Assembly: GCA_031272345.1 (NCBI GenBank)
Contig: JAISTZ010000192.1
Coordinates: 1 to 27,732 of the forward strand
Direction: 5' to 3'
DNA: 27,732 nucleotides
DNA from: Spirochaetaceae bacterium
GTDB lineage: Bacteria; Spirochaetota; Spirochaetia; Treponematales; Treponemataceae
Position 1 is the first letter of the stretch, and the number at the start of each line of letters is the position of its first letter. Positions 1 through 6,831 of this stretch are shown here, one piece after another. The position numbers and the translations under genes are program-made. The notes under the pieces were generated by a model that worked only from the letters and a program-made list of their open reading frames with translations, had not been told where the DNA came from and made no database searches.

Positions 1-43
1 CGCCCGGCGCGGCGCCGGTTTTCATCTTCGGGGGCCCTGAGTC

Positions 44-1546
44 ATGGCTATTGTGGAAGCGCGCACTGTCGTTAAGGAGTTTTTCGGCGTCCGGGCATTG
101 GATTCGGTCAATCTCGTCATCGAACAGGGAAGAACCCACTGCATCATCGGCGAAAACGGCGCGGGAAAAAGCACGCTTATAAAAATCCTCACGGGCATTT
201 ACCGCCTGGACGACGGGCAGATTTTTATAAACGGCGTCGACGTGTCCGCGGCTGAAGACAAAAAGCTCTTCGACACGATCGCTTACGTGCCCCAGGAGAT
301 AAATCTCTTCAACGAGATGACCGTGGCGGAGAATTTGTTCATCCCCTTCGCGCGGTCGGGCATAAAAAAATTCGTAAACAAAGCGCGCCTGGGAGAGCTC
401 GCCCTTCCGTGGCTCGACCGGTTTCAAATACACGCCAGGCCGGAGGAGCTCGTCAAAGACATTTCCGTCTCGGACAAGCAGCTCCTGCAAATCGCCCGGG
501 CAATGGTTGACGAAAAGGCCCAGGTCCTGCTCCTGGACGAGCCCACCACGAGTCTCGCCACAAAGGAAATCGAGCGGCTCTTCTCGGTAATCACCCAGCT
601 AAAAGAAAAAAACAAAGCTATCGTGTTCATCTCCCACAAGCTTGACGAGGTGTTCGCCATCGGCGATGAAATGACGATTCTGCGGAACGGCGCAAAAGTG
701 GCGGAAGCCGCGGTGGGGGACGTGGACATCCCCTGGGTGATCGCCCAGATGGCGGGACGCAAAATCAGCGGGGCAGAAAATTTCCGCTCCGAAAAGGTGA
801 GCAACGAGGTCCTGCTCGAAGTCCGGGGGCTCACCGGGGAGCGGTTTTCGGACGTGAGCTTTTCCCTTCACGGTGGAGAGATTCTCGGGTTTTCTGGCCT
901 CGTGGGGAGCGGGCGCACGGAAATCATGCAGGGGATTTTCGGCTGCCTTCCCGTGTGGAGCGGCTCGGTCACGGTGGGGGGCACACCCTGGCGCCTGGGC
1001 AGCACGGTCTATTCCGCCCGGAACGGCTTCATCTACCTGCCGGAGGAGCGCAAACAACAGGGCATCCTCCCCAGGATGGGGGTGATGCACAACATATCGA
1101 TTCCCCTTTTGCGCCGGATTTCCAGGGGCATCAAGGTTTCGGCAAAAAAAGAAAAGAACACCGCCCAGGAGGTGATTCAAACCTACAGCATCAAGGCGTC
1201 GTCCCTGGACCAATACATCCAGTACCTCTCCGGGGGGAATCAGCAAAAGGTTATCATCGGCAGGTCCATGTTTGCGCGCCCCAAAATTTTGGTGTTCGAC
1301 GAACCCACCAAGGGAATCGACGTGGGCTCAAAAATCGAAATTTATACGTTGATGAAAAAATTTGCCGAGGAAAACCAAATCGGCATAATCCTGATTTCCT
1401 CCGAGATGGAAGAAGTCTTAAAATGCGCGAACCGGGTCATCGCCATGTATGCGGGCAGAATATCCGGCGAATTCAACGCGCCGGCGGACAAAACAGCGGT
1501 GCTTAACGCTATTTTAGGCGTAGGTATAAAAAAAGGAGCGGCGTAA
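44..1546 (+). CDS. Sugar ABC transporter ATP-binding protein (RbsA/MglA family)
   Basis: This is a 500-residue protein with two fused ATPase domains, the usual build and length of the cytoplasmic ATPase of ribose/galactose-type (CUT2) sugar importers. In the first domain the Walker A is GENGAGKST at residues 36-44, and LLLDEPTT is its Walker B. The second domain has a degenerate Walker A (GLVGSGRTE), a clear LSGGNQQK signature and VFDEPTKGID. An intact first site and a weak second site are typical of the family. The stop lies 1 base before the permease start, so the two are co-transcribed. The 43 bases before the ATG show no convincing ribosome site and are too short to identify an upstream gene; a periplasmic binding protein would be expected there. 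The substrate cannot be read from the sequence; the downstream isomerases suggest a sugar or polyol. Confidence 0.93.
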   Translation: MAIVEARTVVKEFFGVRALDSVNLVIEQGRTHCIIGENGAGKSTLIKILTGIYRLDDGQIFINGVDVSAAEDKKLFDTIAYVPQEINLFNEMTVAENLFIPFARSGIKKFVNKARLGELALPWLDRFQIHARPEELVKDISVSDKQLLQIARAMVDEKAQVLLLDEPTTSLATKEIERLFSVITQLKEKNKAIVFISHKLDEVFAIGDEMTILRNGAKVAEAAVGDVDIPWVIAQMAGRKISGAENFRSEKVSNEVLLEVRGLTGERFSDVSFSLHGGEILGFSGLVGSGRTEIMQGIFGCLPVWSGSVTVGGTPWRLGSTVYSARNGFIYLPEERKQQGILPRMGVMHNISIPLLRRISRGIKVSAKKEKNTAQEVIQTYSIKASSLDQYIQYLSGGNQQKVIIGRSMFARPKILVFDEPTKGIDVGSKIEIYTLMKKFAEENQIGIILISSEMEEVLKCANRVIAMYAGRISGEFNAPADKTAVLNAILGVGIKKGAA

Positions 1547-1547
1547 C

Positions 1548-2570
1548 GTGGGTGTAACAACTGTTTTAGAAAACACGATTCTGGGCAGGATCGCGGGGCG
1601 GGTAAGAAAGAGCAAACTCCTCAACATCACCCTGGTATTTTTGCTCATGGTCATCATTGCGATTCTTACGTCAAAGAATTTTCTGACGAAATTCAACATC
1701 CAGTCCGTGGTCCGGGATCTGGCTTTCGTTTCGATTATAGCGATAGGGCAGAGCTGCCTCCTGCTCCTGGGTGAGCTCGACCTTTCGGTGGGGAAGATGT
1801 CCTCCTTAAGCGGCGTACTCGCGGGCCTCATGATGGTGAACGCCGGAATCTCCCCGGCCATCACCCTTGTGTGCTGCCTCCTCTTCGGGGCCTGCTTCGG
1901 CCTCATCAACGGCACCATCATCACCAGGCTGCGGCTGAACGCCATGGTCGTCACCATCGGTATGCAGGGGGTGTACGGGGGCATAAACCTGGTCATCACC
2001 AAGGGAAAGGCCATCGTCAACATTCCCCAGGGGATTCAATTTTTGGGCAAGGGCAACCTCTTCGGAATTCCCCTGCCCTTCGTGCTGACCCTCGTGATTC
2101 TTGCGGTCGTGCTGTTCCTGACTCAGCAGACCACCTTCGGCCGCTACATCTACGCCATAGGGAACAACCGGGAGGCCGTGGGAATCCTCGGCATCAACGT
2201 CGACATGGTGCGCACCCTGACCTACGGCCTGGTGGGGGCCCTCTCTGCGCTCACGGGCATCCTCATGGTGGCGCGGCTCGGCGCTTCCCAGCCCAGCATC
2301 GGCGATTCCTGGGTGATGAACTCCATCGCCGCGTCGGTCATAGGGGGGGTGGCCCTCACCGGAGGCATCGGCAGCCCCGCGGGGGCCGTCCTGGGGGCGG
2401 CGATAATCAGCATCATCCAGAACATGATCGTCCTCTTCGGCGTCAACGTCTATTGGCAGACCGCGGTGAGCGGGGTCGTCGTGGTGCTGGCGATTTCCTT
2501 TGATTCGGTGAGCACGATTATTGCGGCAGGAAACAGCCGCCGGAAAGCGCTGGCAAAAAAAAGAACCTAG
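1548..2570 (+). CDS. Sugar ABC transporter permease (RbsC family)
   Basis: This is a 340-residue, strongly hydrophobic polytopic protein with the family hallmark GELDLSVG near residue 65 and the glycine-rich segment GGVALTGGIGSPAGAVLGA near residue 265, both typical of RbsC-like CUT2 permeases. It forms the membrane channel for the ATPase encoded just upstream. The start is a GTG at 1548, supported by AAAGGAG at about 1531-1537 and by the 1-base gap after the ATPase stop. Length matches the family. The C-terminus is basic, as expected for a cytoplasmic tail. The substrate is unknown. Confidence 0.93.
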   Translation: MGVTTVLENTILGRIAGRVRKSKLLNITLVFLLMVIIAILTSKNFLTKFNIQSVVRDLAFVSIIAIGQSCLLLLGELDLSVGKMSSLSGVLAGLMMVNAGISPAITLVCCLLFGACFGLINGTIITRLRLNAMVVTIGMQGVYGGINLVITKGKAIVNIPQGIQFLGKGNLFGIPLPFVLTLVILAVVLFLTQQTTFGRYIYAIGNNREAVGILGINVDMVRTLTYGLVGALSALTGILMVARLGASQPSIGDSWVMNSIAASVIGGVALTGGIGSPAGAVLGAAIISIIQNMIVLFGVNVYWQTAVSGVVVVLAISFDSVSTIIAAGNSRRKALAKKRT

Positions 2571-2603
2571 GGCAGGGCTGAAAAAGTCAATTTCAGCGCT
2601 GCC
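2571..2603 (+). other. Stem-loop between transporter and isomerase genes
   Basis: The arms at 2571-2583 and 2591-2603 are complementary at 12 of 13 positions around a 7-base loop. No U-tract follows, so it is not a classic terminator. It sits directly after the permease stop and before the ribosome site of the next gene. It could stabilise the upstream mRNA or lower read-through; this is inference. Confidence 0.55.
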
Positions 2604-2629
2604 TTGATAGGCTCAAAGGAGGTTTTGTT

Positions 2630-3520
2630 ATGAAATTGGGATTGAATCTTTCATTTGCGGTAAAACGGTGGATGAAGCCCGATGTCCTCGCCAAAATGTG
2701 CGCCGATGACTTCGGGGTAAAGCACATCCAGTTCACCTGGGATTTGGCGGACCCCTGGTGGCCCGAAGCCGAGCGGGACGCCGTCGCCAGGACCTACGCC
2801 GCGGCCTTTGACAGGGCTGGGCTCTCTATCGACGCCACCTTCGGCGGCCTTGCGGCCTACTCGTATCCCCAGTTGCTTGCGCCCTCCAGGGAGGTGCGGG
2901 ACGTTTCCGAGGCCTTTTTCAAGCGGGCCATCGACATGACCCGCGCCATGGGCGTCAAGGTCATGGGGACCCCCCTGGGCGGCATGGACTACGCGGACGC
3001 CCGGAATCCCGATGTCCGGGCGGAACGGTACAAAACCATGCTGCAATCGGTGCGGAATCTGGCGGCCTACGGCAAGCTCAAGGGCCTGGACCACATCGAA
3101 ATCGAGGCGACTCCCCTCATCACCGAATTTCCCCACAGCCCCGATGCGGCCGTAAAATTGATGCAGGACCTCGAGGGCACGGACATCCCGGTGATGCTCC
3201 TCATAGACTGGGGCCACGCCCTGTTCAAGCCCCTTTTAAAAGAAGAGGCCGACATCGCCCTCTGGTTCAAAAAGTGCAAGAACCACATCGGGGCGATCCA
3301 CTTGCAGCAGACCGACGGCCGGTGGGACAGGCACTGGGACTTCACCAACCCGGAGGGCATCCTCACCCCGGAAATCATCGCCAGGGAGACCCGCAAAGCC
3401 GGCCTGGACCACATCATCCAGTACCTTGAGGTTGTCACTATCTTCGAGGACACGGACGAGCATGTCTACGATGGCATGAAAAAAACGATGGATCTTTTAA
3501 ACAAAGCATTTAGCGCATAA
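2630..3520 (+). CDS. Sugar-phosphate isomerase/epimerase, TIM-barrel (AP endonuclease 2 family)
   Basis: This is a 296-residue protein of the xylose-isomerase-like TIM-barrel family. It opens with a short first strand (KLGLNLSFAV). Likely metal or substrate residues lie in the IEIEATPL, LLIDWGHA, GAIHLQQTD and QYLEVV segments, which is where this family places its Glu/Asp/His metal ligands. The start is firm: AAAGGAGG at 2615-2622, 7 bases before the ATG. It lies downstream of a sugar ABC transporter and 11 bases before an SIS-domain isomerase, so the three probably serve one imported sugar. It resembles the tetrulose-phosphate isomerases/epimerases of erythritol and threitol catabolism (EryH/LerI type), but that match is from memory and the substrate is uncertain. 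Confidence 0.85.
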   Translation: MKLGLNLSFAVKRWMKPDVLAKMCADDFGVKHIQFTWDLADPWWPEAERDAVARTYAAAFDRAGLSIDATFGGLAAYSYPQLLAPSREVRDVSEAFFKRAIDMTRAMGVKVMGTPLGGMDYADARNPDVRAERYKTMLQSVRNLAAYGKLKGLDHIEIEATPLITEFPHSPDAAVKLMQDLEGTDIPVMLLIDWGHALFKPLLKEEADIALWFKKCKNHIGAIHLQQTDGRWDRHWDFTNPEGILTPEIIARETRKAGLDHIIQYLEVVTIFEDTDEHVYDGMKKTMDLLNKAFSA

Positions 3521-3531
3521 AGGAGGCGGCT

Positions 3532-4089
3532 ATGGACTATTCGGCCCTGTCAAAAAAAATCATCGCGGAGCTCGCGGAGGTGTTTGAAAAGCTCGACAAA
3601 AAGAGCATCGAGTCCTTCGTGGACGAAATCCTCAAGGCGAAGCGGATCATCACCATCGGCGTGGGCCGGGAGGGGCTCTCCACCAGGGCCTTCACCATGC
3701 GGCTCATGCACCTGGGGTTCGACGTGCACTGGGTCTGGGACGACACGACCCCGGCTCTGGGCAAGGGTGATCTGCTGATTGCAACGTCCGGATGCGGTGA
3801 AATCGGCCACATCCACTACGTGGTGGAAAAGGCGAAGAGCCGGGGCGCGCGGGTTGCCCTGGTGACCGGGGACCCCTACAAAAAGACCGCGCCCCTGGCG
3901 GACTGCATCCTCTTTGTGCCCGCATCGGTCTACCTTGGAACCGCCGACGTTGTGCCCTCATGCCAGCCCATGGGGAATCTCTTTGAGCAGAGCCTCCTCA
4001 TCACCTTCGACATGATCATCATGGACCTCACCGGGCGCACCGGGATGACCAAAGAAAAGATGGAAGGCAACCACCGCAATCTGGAATAG
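3532..4089 (+). CDS. SIS-domain sugar-phosphate isomerase, HxlB (6-phospho-3-hexuloisomerase)-like
   Basis: This 185-residue single SIS domain matches the 6-phospho-3-hexuloisomerase layout: GVGREGLSTRAFTMRLMHLGF near residue 42, the phosphate-binding SGCGE loop, QPMGNLFEQS near the C-terminal third, and an ending in NHRNLE. The known reaction is interconversion of D-arabino-3-hexulose 6-phosphate and fructose 6-phosphate in the ribulose-monophosphate pathway. The usual partner HxlA (hexulose-phosphate synthase) is not present in the window. The neighbour 11 bases upstream is an epimerase-type TIM barrel, so the true substrate may be another ketose phosphate made from an imported sugar. The ribosome site AAAGGAGG at 3519-3526 overlaps the upstream stop codon. 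Confidence 0.87.
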   Translation: MDYSALSKKIIAELAEVFEKLDKKSIESFVDEILKAKRIITIGVGREGLSTRAFTMRLMHLGFDVHWVWDDTTPALGKGDLLIATSGCGEIGHIHYVVEKAKSRGARVALVTGDPYKKTAPLADCILFVPASVYLGTADVVPSCQPMGNLFEQSLLITFDMIIMDLTGRTGMTKEKMEGNHRNLE

Positions 4090-4096
4090 GAGCCCT

Positions 4097-4528
4097 ATGG
4101 CAAAGAAAGACGACCGGGACCCGGCGGAATTCTGGCGGCAGTACGAGGAAGAACACAACGAAAGGGTCCTCGCCTTTTCCCTGGGGCGCTACATTTCCGG
4201 GTGGGACCTCTACCCCGCGCCCTTCTGGGGCATCCTCATCGCCACCACCGGCGGGTTCCGGGTGCACCACTTTGCCCAGGAAAGCTGGCTCCAGGCCCTC
4301 TCCCGGTCGGCAGCGGGCGGGGAAGGGCCAAAAGAAAAAACCATCTTCATCCCAAAGGACCGGATAACCGGCGTCGAATTCCTGAAACAAAAGGGCTTTT
4401 TGAGGAATCTGCTTTTTTACCGGCCCCCCAGGATGGTTGTCCATTACCGGGACGATTCCGGCGCAGAGGCCAGCCTCGTTGCCGAAGGGGACGACAGGGT
4501 GGAAGGGGTTGTCAGCAACCTGGGGTGA
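4097..4528 (+). CDS. Conserved-looking hypothetical protein (143 aa)
   Basis: I do not recognise this protein. It has no signal peptide and no clear membrane segment, and begins with a charged, acidic/basic N-terminus. The central part is hydrophobic and aromatic (around GWDLYPAPFWGILIATTGG). The second half (KTIFIPKDRITGVEF, then RPPRMVVHYRD) alternates strands and turns in a way that recalls small PH-like beta domains, but this is only an impression. It starts 7 bases after the SIS gene with AGGAG at 4088-4092, so it is the last gene of the transporter operon. The stop overlaps the -35 box of the next gene's promoter. Confidence 0.75.
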   Translation: MAKKDDRDPAEFWRQYEEEHNERVLAFSLGRYISGWDLYPAPFWGILIATTGGFRVHHFAQESWLQALSRSAAGGEGPKEKTIFIPKDRITGVEFLKQKGFLRNLLFYRPPRMVVHYRDDSGAEASLVAEGDDRVEGVVSNLG

Positions 4529-4553
4529 CTTTTCCGGGCCTTCCCGCTATACT
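4525..4553 (+). promoter_or_regulatory. Promoter for the C26 hydrolase
   Basis: GTGACT at 4525-4530 and TATACT at 4548-4553 are separated by exactly 17 bases. The -35 box overlaps the TGA of the preceding gene. The predicted transcript starts near 4560, just before AAGGAG at 4562-4567 and the ATG at 4575. Confidence 0.6.
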
Positions 4554-4574
4554 TGTCCCACAAGGAGCAAAGGA

Positions 4575-5306
4575 ATGACACAAAATTCTTCCGGGGAATC
4601 ATCAAGGCCGGTCATCGGCGTCATCCCCCTGTGGGACGAAAAAAAGGACAGCCTCTGGATGCTCCCCGGCTACATGCAGGGGCTCCAGGAGGCGGGGGCG
4701 CTGGCGGTCATGCTGCCCCTCACGGACTCCGAGGGGGTCCTCGGGGAGGCGGCGCGGCTCTGTGACGGCTTTCTTTTTACCGGGGGCCACGACGTTGACC
4801 CCCAGGTATACGGGGAAGAAAAATCCCCCCGGTGCGGAGCGCCCTGCACAGCCAGGGACAGGATGGAATCGTTTTTGTTCCGCGCCGCGGTTCTGGGGGA
4901 GGGGAAGCCCGCCCTGGGCATCTGCCGGGGCATCCAGCTCTTCAACGCCCTCCTGGGGGGAACCCTCTACCAGGACATCCCCTCGGAGCTTTCAACACGG
5001 ATAACCCACGTGCAGGGCGCGCCCTACGACGTTCCCGCCCACGGGGTGCGGATTGCGCCCGGTTCCCCCCTGGCGGATCTTCTGGGGACGGACAGCCTCC
5101 AAGTGAACAGCTACCACCACCAGGGCATCAAACGCCTCGCCCCCGGGCTCGAACCCATGGCCGCCGCTGAGGACGGCCTGGTGGAGGCCGTGTACATGCC
5201 GGGCAAGCCCTTCGTGTGGGCCGTCCAGTGGCACCCGGAATTCGCCCTCCAATGGGAATCGAGCGGGAAGCTTTTCAGCGCCCTGGTACGGGCCTGTTCC
5301 GCGTAG
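4575..5306 (+). CDS. Gamma-glutamyl-GABA hydrolase-like (peptidase C26, PuuD family)
   Basis: This is a 243-residue class-I glutamine-amidotransferase-fold hydrolase. The nucleophile is C117 in GICRGIQLFNALLGG; the rest of the triad is H220 and E222 in QWHPEF. The oxyanion/substrate segment FTGGHDVDPQVYG near residue 68 is characteristic of the PuuD/C26 group, which cleaves gamma-glutamyl amides such as gamma-glutamyl-GABA. I start at the ATG at 4575 and not at the earlier in-frame ATG (4437), because the latter lies inside the preceding gene, while 4575 follows a promoter and AAGGAG/AAAGGA. No polyamine genes are nearby, so the physiological substrate is open. It stands alone between its own promoter and a terminator. 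Confidence 0.9.
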   Translation: MTQNSSGESSRPVIGVIPLWDEKKDSLWMLPGYMQGLQEAGALAVMLPLTDSEGVLGEAARLCDGFLFTGGHDVDPQVYGEEKSPRCGAPCTARDRMESFLFRAAVLGEGKPALGICRGIQLFNALLGGTLYQDIPSELSTRITHVQGAPYDVPAHGVRIAPGSPLADLLGTDSLQVNSYHHQGIKRLAPGLEPMAAAEDGLVEAVYMPGKPFVWAVQWHPEFALQWESSGKLFSALVRACSA

Positions 5307-5313
5307 GCGCAAA

Positions 5314-5382
5314 AAAAGCCGTCCCTTCCAGGGGGGCGCATCGAATTTTTTCAGTGTGTCCCCGGGGAAGCAGACGGCTTTT
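5314..5382. terminator. Bidirectional terminator between convergent genes
   Basis: AAAAGCCGTC (5314-5323) and GACGGCTTTT (5373-5382) form a perfect 10-bp outer stem. CTTCC (5325-5329) pairs with GGAAG (5366-5370), and G-rich 5331-5336 can pair with CCCC at 5360-5363, giving one long interrupted hairpin. It is followed by T4 on the plus strand and by T7 (complement of 5311-5317) on the minus strand. It lies between the plus-strand hydrolase and the minus-strand rubrerythrin. Confidence 0.8.
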
Positions 5383-5398
5383 GTAGAGATCGGGCGGC

Positions 5399-5941
5399 TT
5401 AGCCGAAATACCTCTTGTACAGACCCTTGAACCCGCAGCAGTGACGGGCCTCGTCCCGGGCCATCTCGTGGACCGTGTCGTGGATCGCGTCGTAGTTGCG
5501 CTGTTTTGCGAGCTTGGCGATGTCGGTTTTGCCCTGGCAGGCCCCGTGTTCGGCCTCGATGCGCATTTCGAGGTTCTTCTTGGTGCTCGGGGTAATCACT
5601 TCCCCCAGGAGCTCCGCGAATTTTGCCGCGTGTTCGGCTTCCTCAAAGGCATAGCGCTTGTAGGCCTCGGCGATTTCGGGATACCCCTCCCGCTCGGCAA
5701 CCCTGGACATGGCCAGGTACATGCCGACCTCGGAACATTCCCCCGTGAAGTGCGCCCGGAGCCCCTCTTTGATGTCGTCTTCCACCGTGGAGGCCACGCC
5801 GACAACGTGCTCTGACGCGAAGGAATCACCCCCGGACTGCTCCTTGAATTTGGAGGCCGGAGCCTTGCATGTGGGACACTGCGCCGGGGGCTGATCCCCG
5901 GTGTGCACGTAGCCGCAGATTGTACAAACCCATTTCTTCAT
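5399..5941 (-). CDS. rbr: Reverse rubrerythrin (rubredoxin domain N-terminal)
   Basis: This 180-residue protein has the rubredoxin-type iron site first (CTICGY at residues 6-11 and CPTCKAP at 22-28). It is followed by a four-helix ferritin-like di-iron domain with the expected Glu and E..H ligands (GECSEVGMYL, FEEAEHAAKFAELL, EAEHGA, ARDEARHCCGF). The domain order is the opposite of classical rubrerythrin and defines reverse rubrerythrins, known from clostridia as NADH-linked peroxide and oxygen scavengers in the cytoplasm of anaerobes. The start is supported by AAGGAG about 8 bases upstream. A PerR-like regulator is encoded 69 bases upstream on the same strand, and the promoter carries dyad symmetry, so peroxide-responsive control is likely. 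Confidence 0.93.
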   Translation of the reverse strand: MKKWVCTICGYVHTGDQPPAQCPTCKAPASKFKEQSGGDSFASEHVVGVASTVEDDIKEGLRAHFTGECSEVGMYLAMSRVAEREGYPEIAEAYKRYAFEEAEHAAKFAELLGEVITPSTKKNLEMRIEAEHGACQGKTDIAKLAKQRNYDAIHDTVHEMARDEARHCCGFKGLYKRYFG

Positions 5942-5969
5942 TTTTTTTCTCCTTACAAAGGTATAAAAT

Positions 5970-5999
5970 ATTATAACGGTAGTACCGCCGTTATCATAA
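5970..5999 (-). promoter_or_regulatory. Rubrerythrin promoter with operator-like dyads
   Basis: On the minus strand TATAAT (5975-5970) is a perfect -10; the -35 (TTATGA, about 5999-5994) is weak. ATAACGG at 5973-5979 and CCGTTAT at 5988-5994 form a 7-bp inverted repeat around a central GTAC, between -35 and -10. A second site, TATAAAATATTATAA at 5962-5976, agrees with the B. subtilis PerR box at 10 of 14 informative positions, with one half perfect. The AT-rich setting weakens the second match. Confidence 0.55.
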
Positions 6000-6010
6000 C
6001 GAAAAGAGCC

Positions 6011-6451
6011 TCACCCGCCCGCCGGAGCCGTCTGGGGCTCCGGGGTGACGGGGGACTCCGGCGCGCACCTGGGGCATCGGCCGTAAAACAGGGTGCGCTT
6101 AAAGTCGATCCCCAGGGCCCCAATCCCGCTCGACGCAACGCAGCTTTCCAGGGCCGCGGCGTTTTCCGGGGAAATATCCGAGACCGCCCCGCACCGGAGG
6201 CACACTATATGGGGGTGGGGCTCCGCCAGGGCGTCGAAATGCTCCTCCCCGTTCACCACCGTTACGGGCATGACCAGCCCCTGCCGGCGCAGCACCGTGA
6301 TGTTCCGGTACACCGTGCCCAGGGAGATGCCCGGGATGGACTCCTTGAGCCGGGAATAGACCCACCCGGCCGTGGGATGTTCCTTTGTTGACCTGAGCAG
6401 CGCAAGGATGACATCCCGTTTTTTACTGTGTTTAAAAGTCCTTCCTCTCAT
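6011..6451 (-). CDS. perR: PerR/Fur-family peroxide or metal regulator
   Basis: This is a 146-residue Fur-family repressor. The N-terminal winged helix includes ILALLRSTKEHPTAGWVYSRL and SLGTVYRNITVLRRQG (the recognition helix). The dimerisation half carries the metal ligands HFDALAEPHPHIVC, the zinc site CLRCG, and the second zinc pair CPRC near the C-terminus. The spacing is closest to PerR, but Fur or Zur is not excluded. I start at the ATG at 6451 (MRGRTF) because the next upstream in-frame ATGs lie over the promoter; no good ribosome site is visible for any of them. A PerR-box-like 15-mer overlaps the start, suggesting autoregulation. Rubrerythrin, a typical PerR target, follows. Confidence 0.88.
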   Translation of the reverse strand: MRGRTFKHSKKRDVILALLRSTKEHPTAGWVYSRLKESIPGISLGTVYRNITVLRRQGLVMPVTVVNGEEHFDALAEPHPHIVCLRCGAVSDISPENAAALESCVASSGIGALGIDFKRTLFYGRCPRCAPESPVTPEPQTAPAGG

Positions 6452-6502
6452 AATAATAACAATAACCATTATTAAAATACTACAAAAAAATTTTTTCGTC
6501 AA
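6451..6502 (-). promoter_or_regulatory. perR promoter and PerR-box-like site
   Basis: On the minus strand TTGACG (6502-6497) and TATTTT (6479-6474) are 17 bases apart. TAATAATAACAATAA at 6451-6465 matches the PerR box at 11 of 14 informative positions and covers the predicted transcript start and the start codon. A wider inverted repeat TAATAAT/ATTATTA spans 6451-6474. The match is suggestive only, given the AT-rich context. Confidence 0.5.
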
Positions 6503-6525
6503 GTGATTTTTTAGTTTTTCTGAGC

Positions 6526-6554
6526 TTGACTCTTTTTTTTTCGTTTGCTATATT
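6526..6554 (+). promoter_or_regulatory. Promoter of the tRNA cluster
   Basis: TTGACT (6526-6531) and TATATT (6549-6554) are separated by 17 bases, one of the best promoters in the window. The predicted transcript start is about 10 bases before the mature tRNA-Leu. It diverges from the perR promoter. Confidence 0.75.
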
Positions 6555-6571
6555 GGGTAGGAGCCGCATGG

Positions 6572-6652
6572 GCGAGAGTGGTGAAATTGGTAGACACGCC
6601 AGACTTAGGATCTGGTGCCCTAGGCGTAAGGGTTCAAGTCCCTTCTCTCGCA
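6572..6652 (+). tRNA. tRNA-Leu (anticodon UAG)
   Basis: The acceptor stem GCGAGAG (6572-6578) pairs with CTCTCGC (6645-6651), with discriminator A at 6652. The anticodon stem CCAGA/TCTGG encloses the loop CTTAGGA with anticodon TAG at 6606-6608. The variable arm is long, as expected for a class II leucine tRNA. The T-arm AAGGG-TTCAAGT-CCCTT spans 6628-6644. The 3' CCA is not encoded. Confidence 0.97.
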
Positions 6653-6684
6653 GGAGGGAACACGGCGCTTGAACCAAAGAACAG

Positions 6685-6756
6685 GCGGGAATAGCTCAGT
6701 GGTAGAGCGCCACCTTGCCAAGGTGGATGTCGCGGGTCCAACTCCCGTTTCCCGCT
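6685..6756 (+). tRNA. tRNA-Gly (anticodon GCC)
   Basis: The acceptor stem GCGGGAA (6685-6691) pairs with TTCCCGC (6749-6755), with discriminator T at 6756. The anticodon arm CACCT-TGCCA-AGGTG carries GCC at about 6717-6719. The D-arm contains AGCTCAGTGGTAGAGC. The T-loop reads GTCCAAC, and unusually has GTC rather than TTC at its start. CCA is not encoded. It lies 32 bases after tRNA-Leu and is probably cut from the same transcript. Confidence 0.95.
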
Positions 6757-6804
6757 CTAGGCAACGCTTTTTTTTTCATTAGAAAGGTTCCGTTTTGGAG
6801 GGGG

Positions 6805-6824
6805 CCTTATCTTTCGCATAAGGA
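6805..6824 (+). promoter_or_regulatory. Hairpin covering the tig ribosome-binding site
   Basis: CCTTAT (6805-6810) pairs with ATAAGG (6818-6823) around the 7-base loop CTTTCGC. The 3' arm contains most of the AAGGA ribosome site at 6820-6824 used by tig. A run of nine T at 6768-6776 lies between tRNA-Gly and this hairpin. The fold would limit translation initiation until melted; whether it acts as a switch is inference. Confidence 0.4.
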
Positions 6825-6831
6825 TTTGAAC

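Noticed and set aside
1..43. End of an upstream gene
   Set aside because: A frame ending at 38-40 exists but only 12 codons are visible, too few to support a call.
6452..6502. Longer perR start (17 extra residues)
   Set aside because: The extension covers the promoter and operator region and is not part of the family fold.
6715..6831. Upstream ATG start for tig
   Set aside because: The extension would translate through the 3' half of tRNA-Gly; the GTG at 6832 has a ribosome site and the expected N-terminus.
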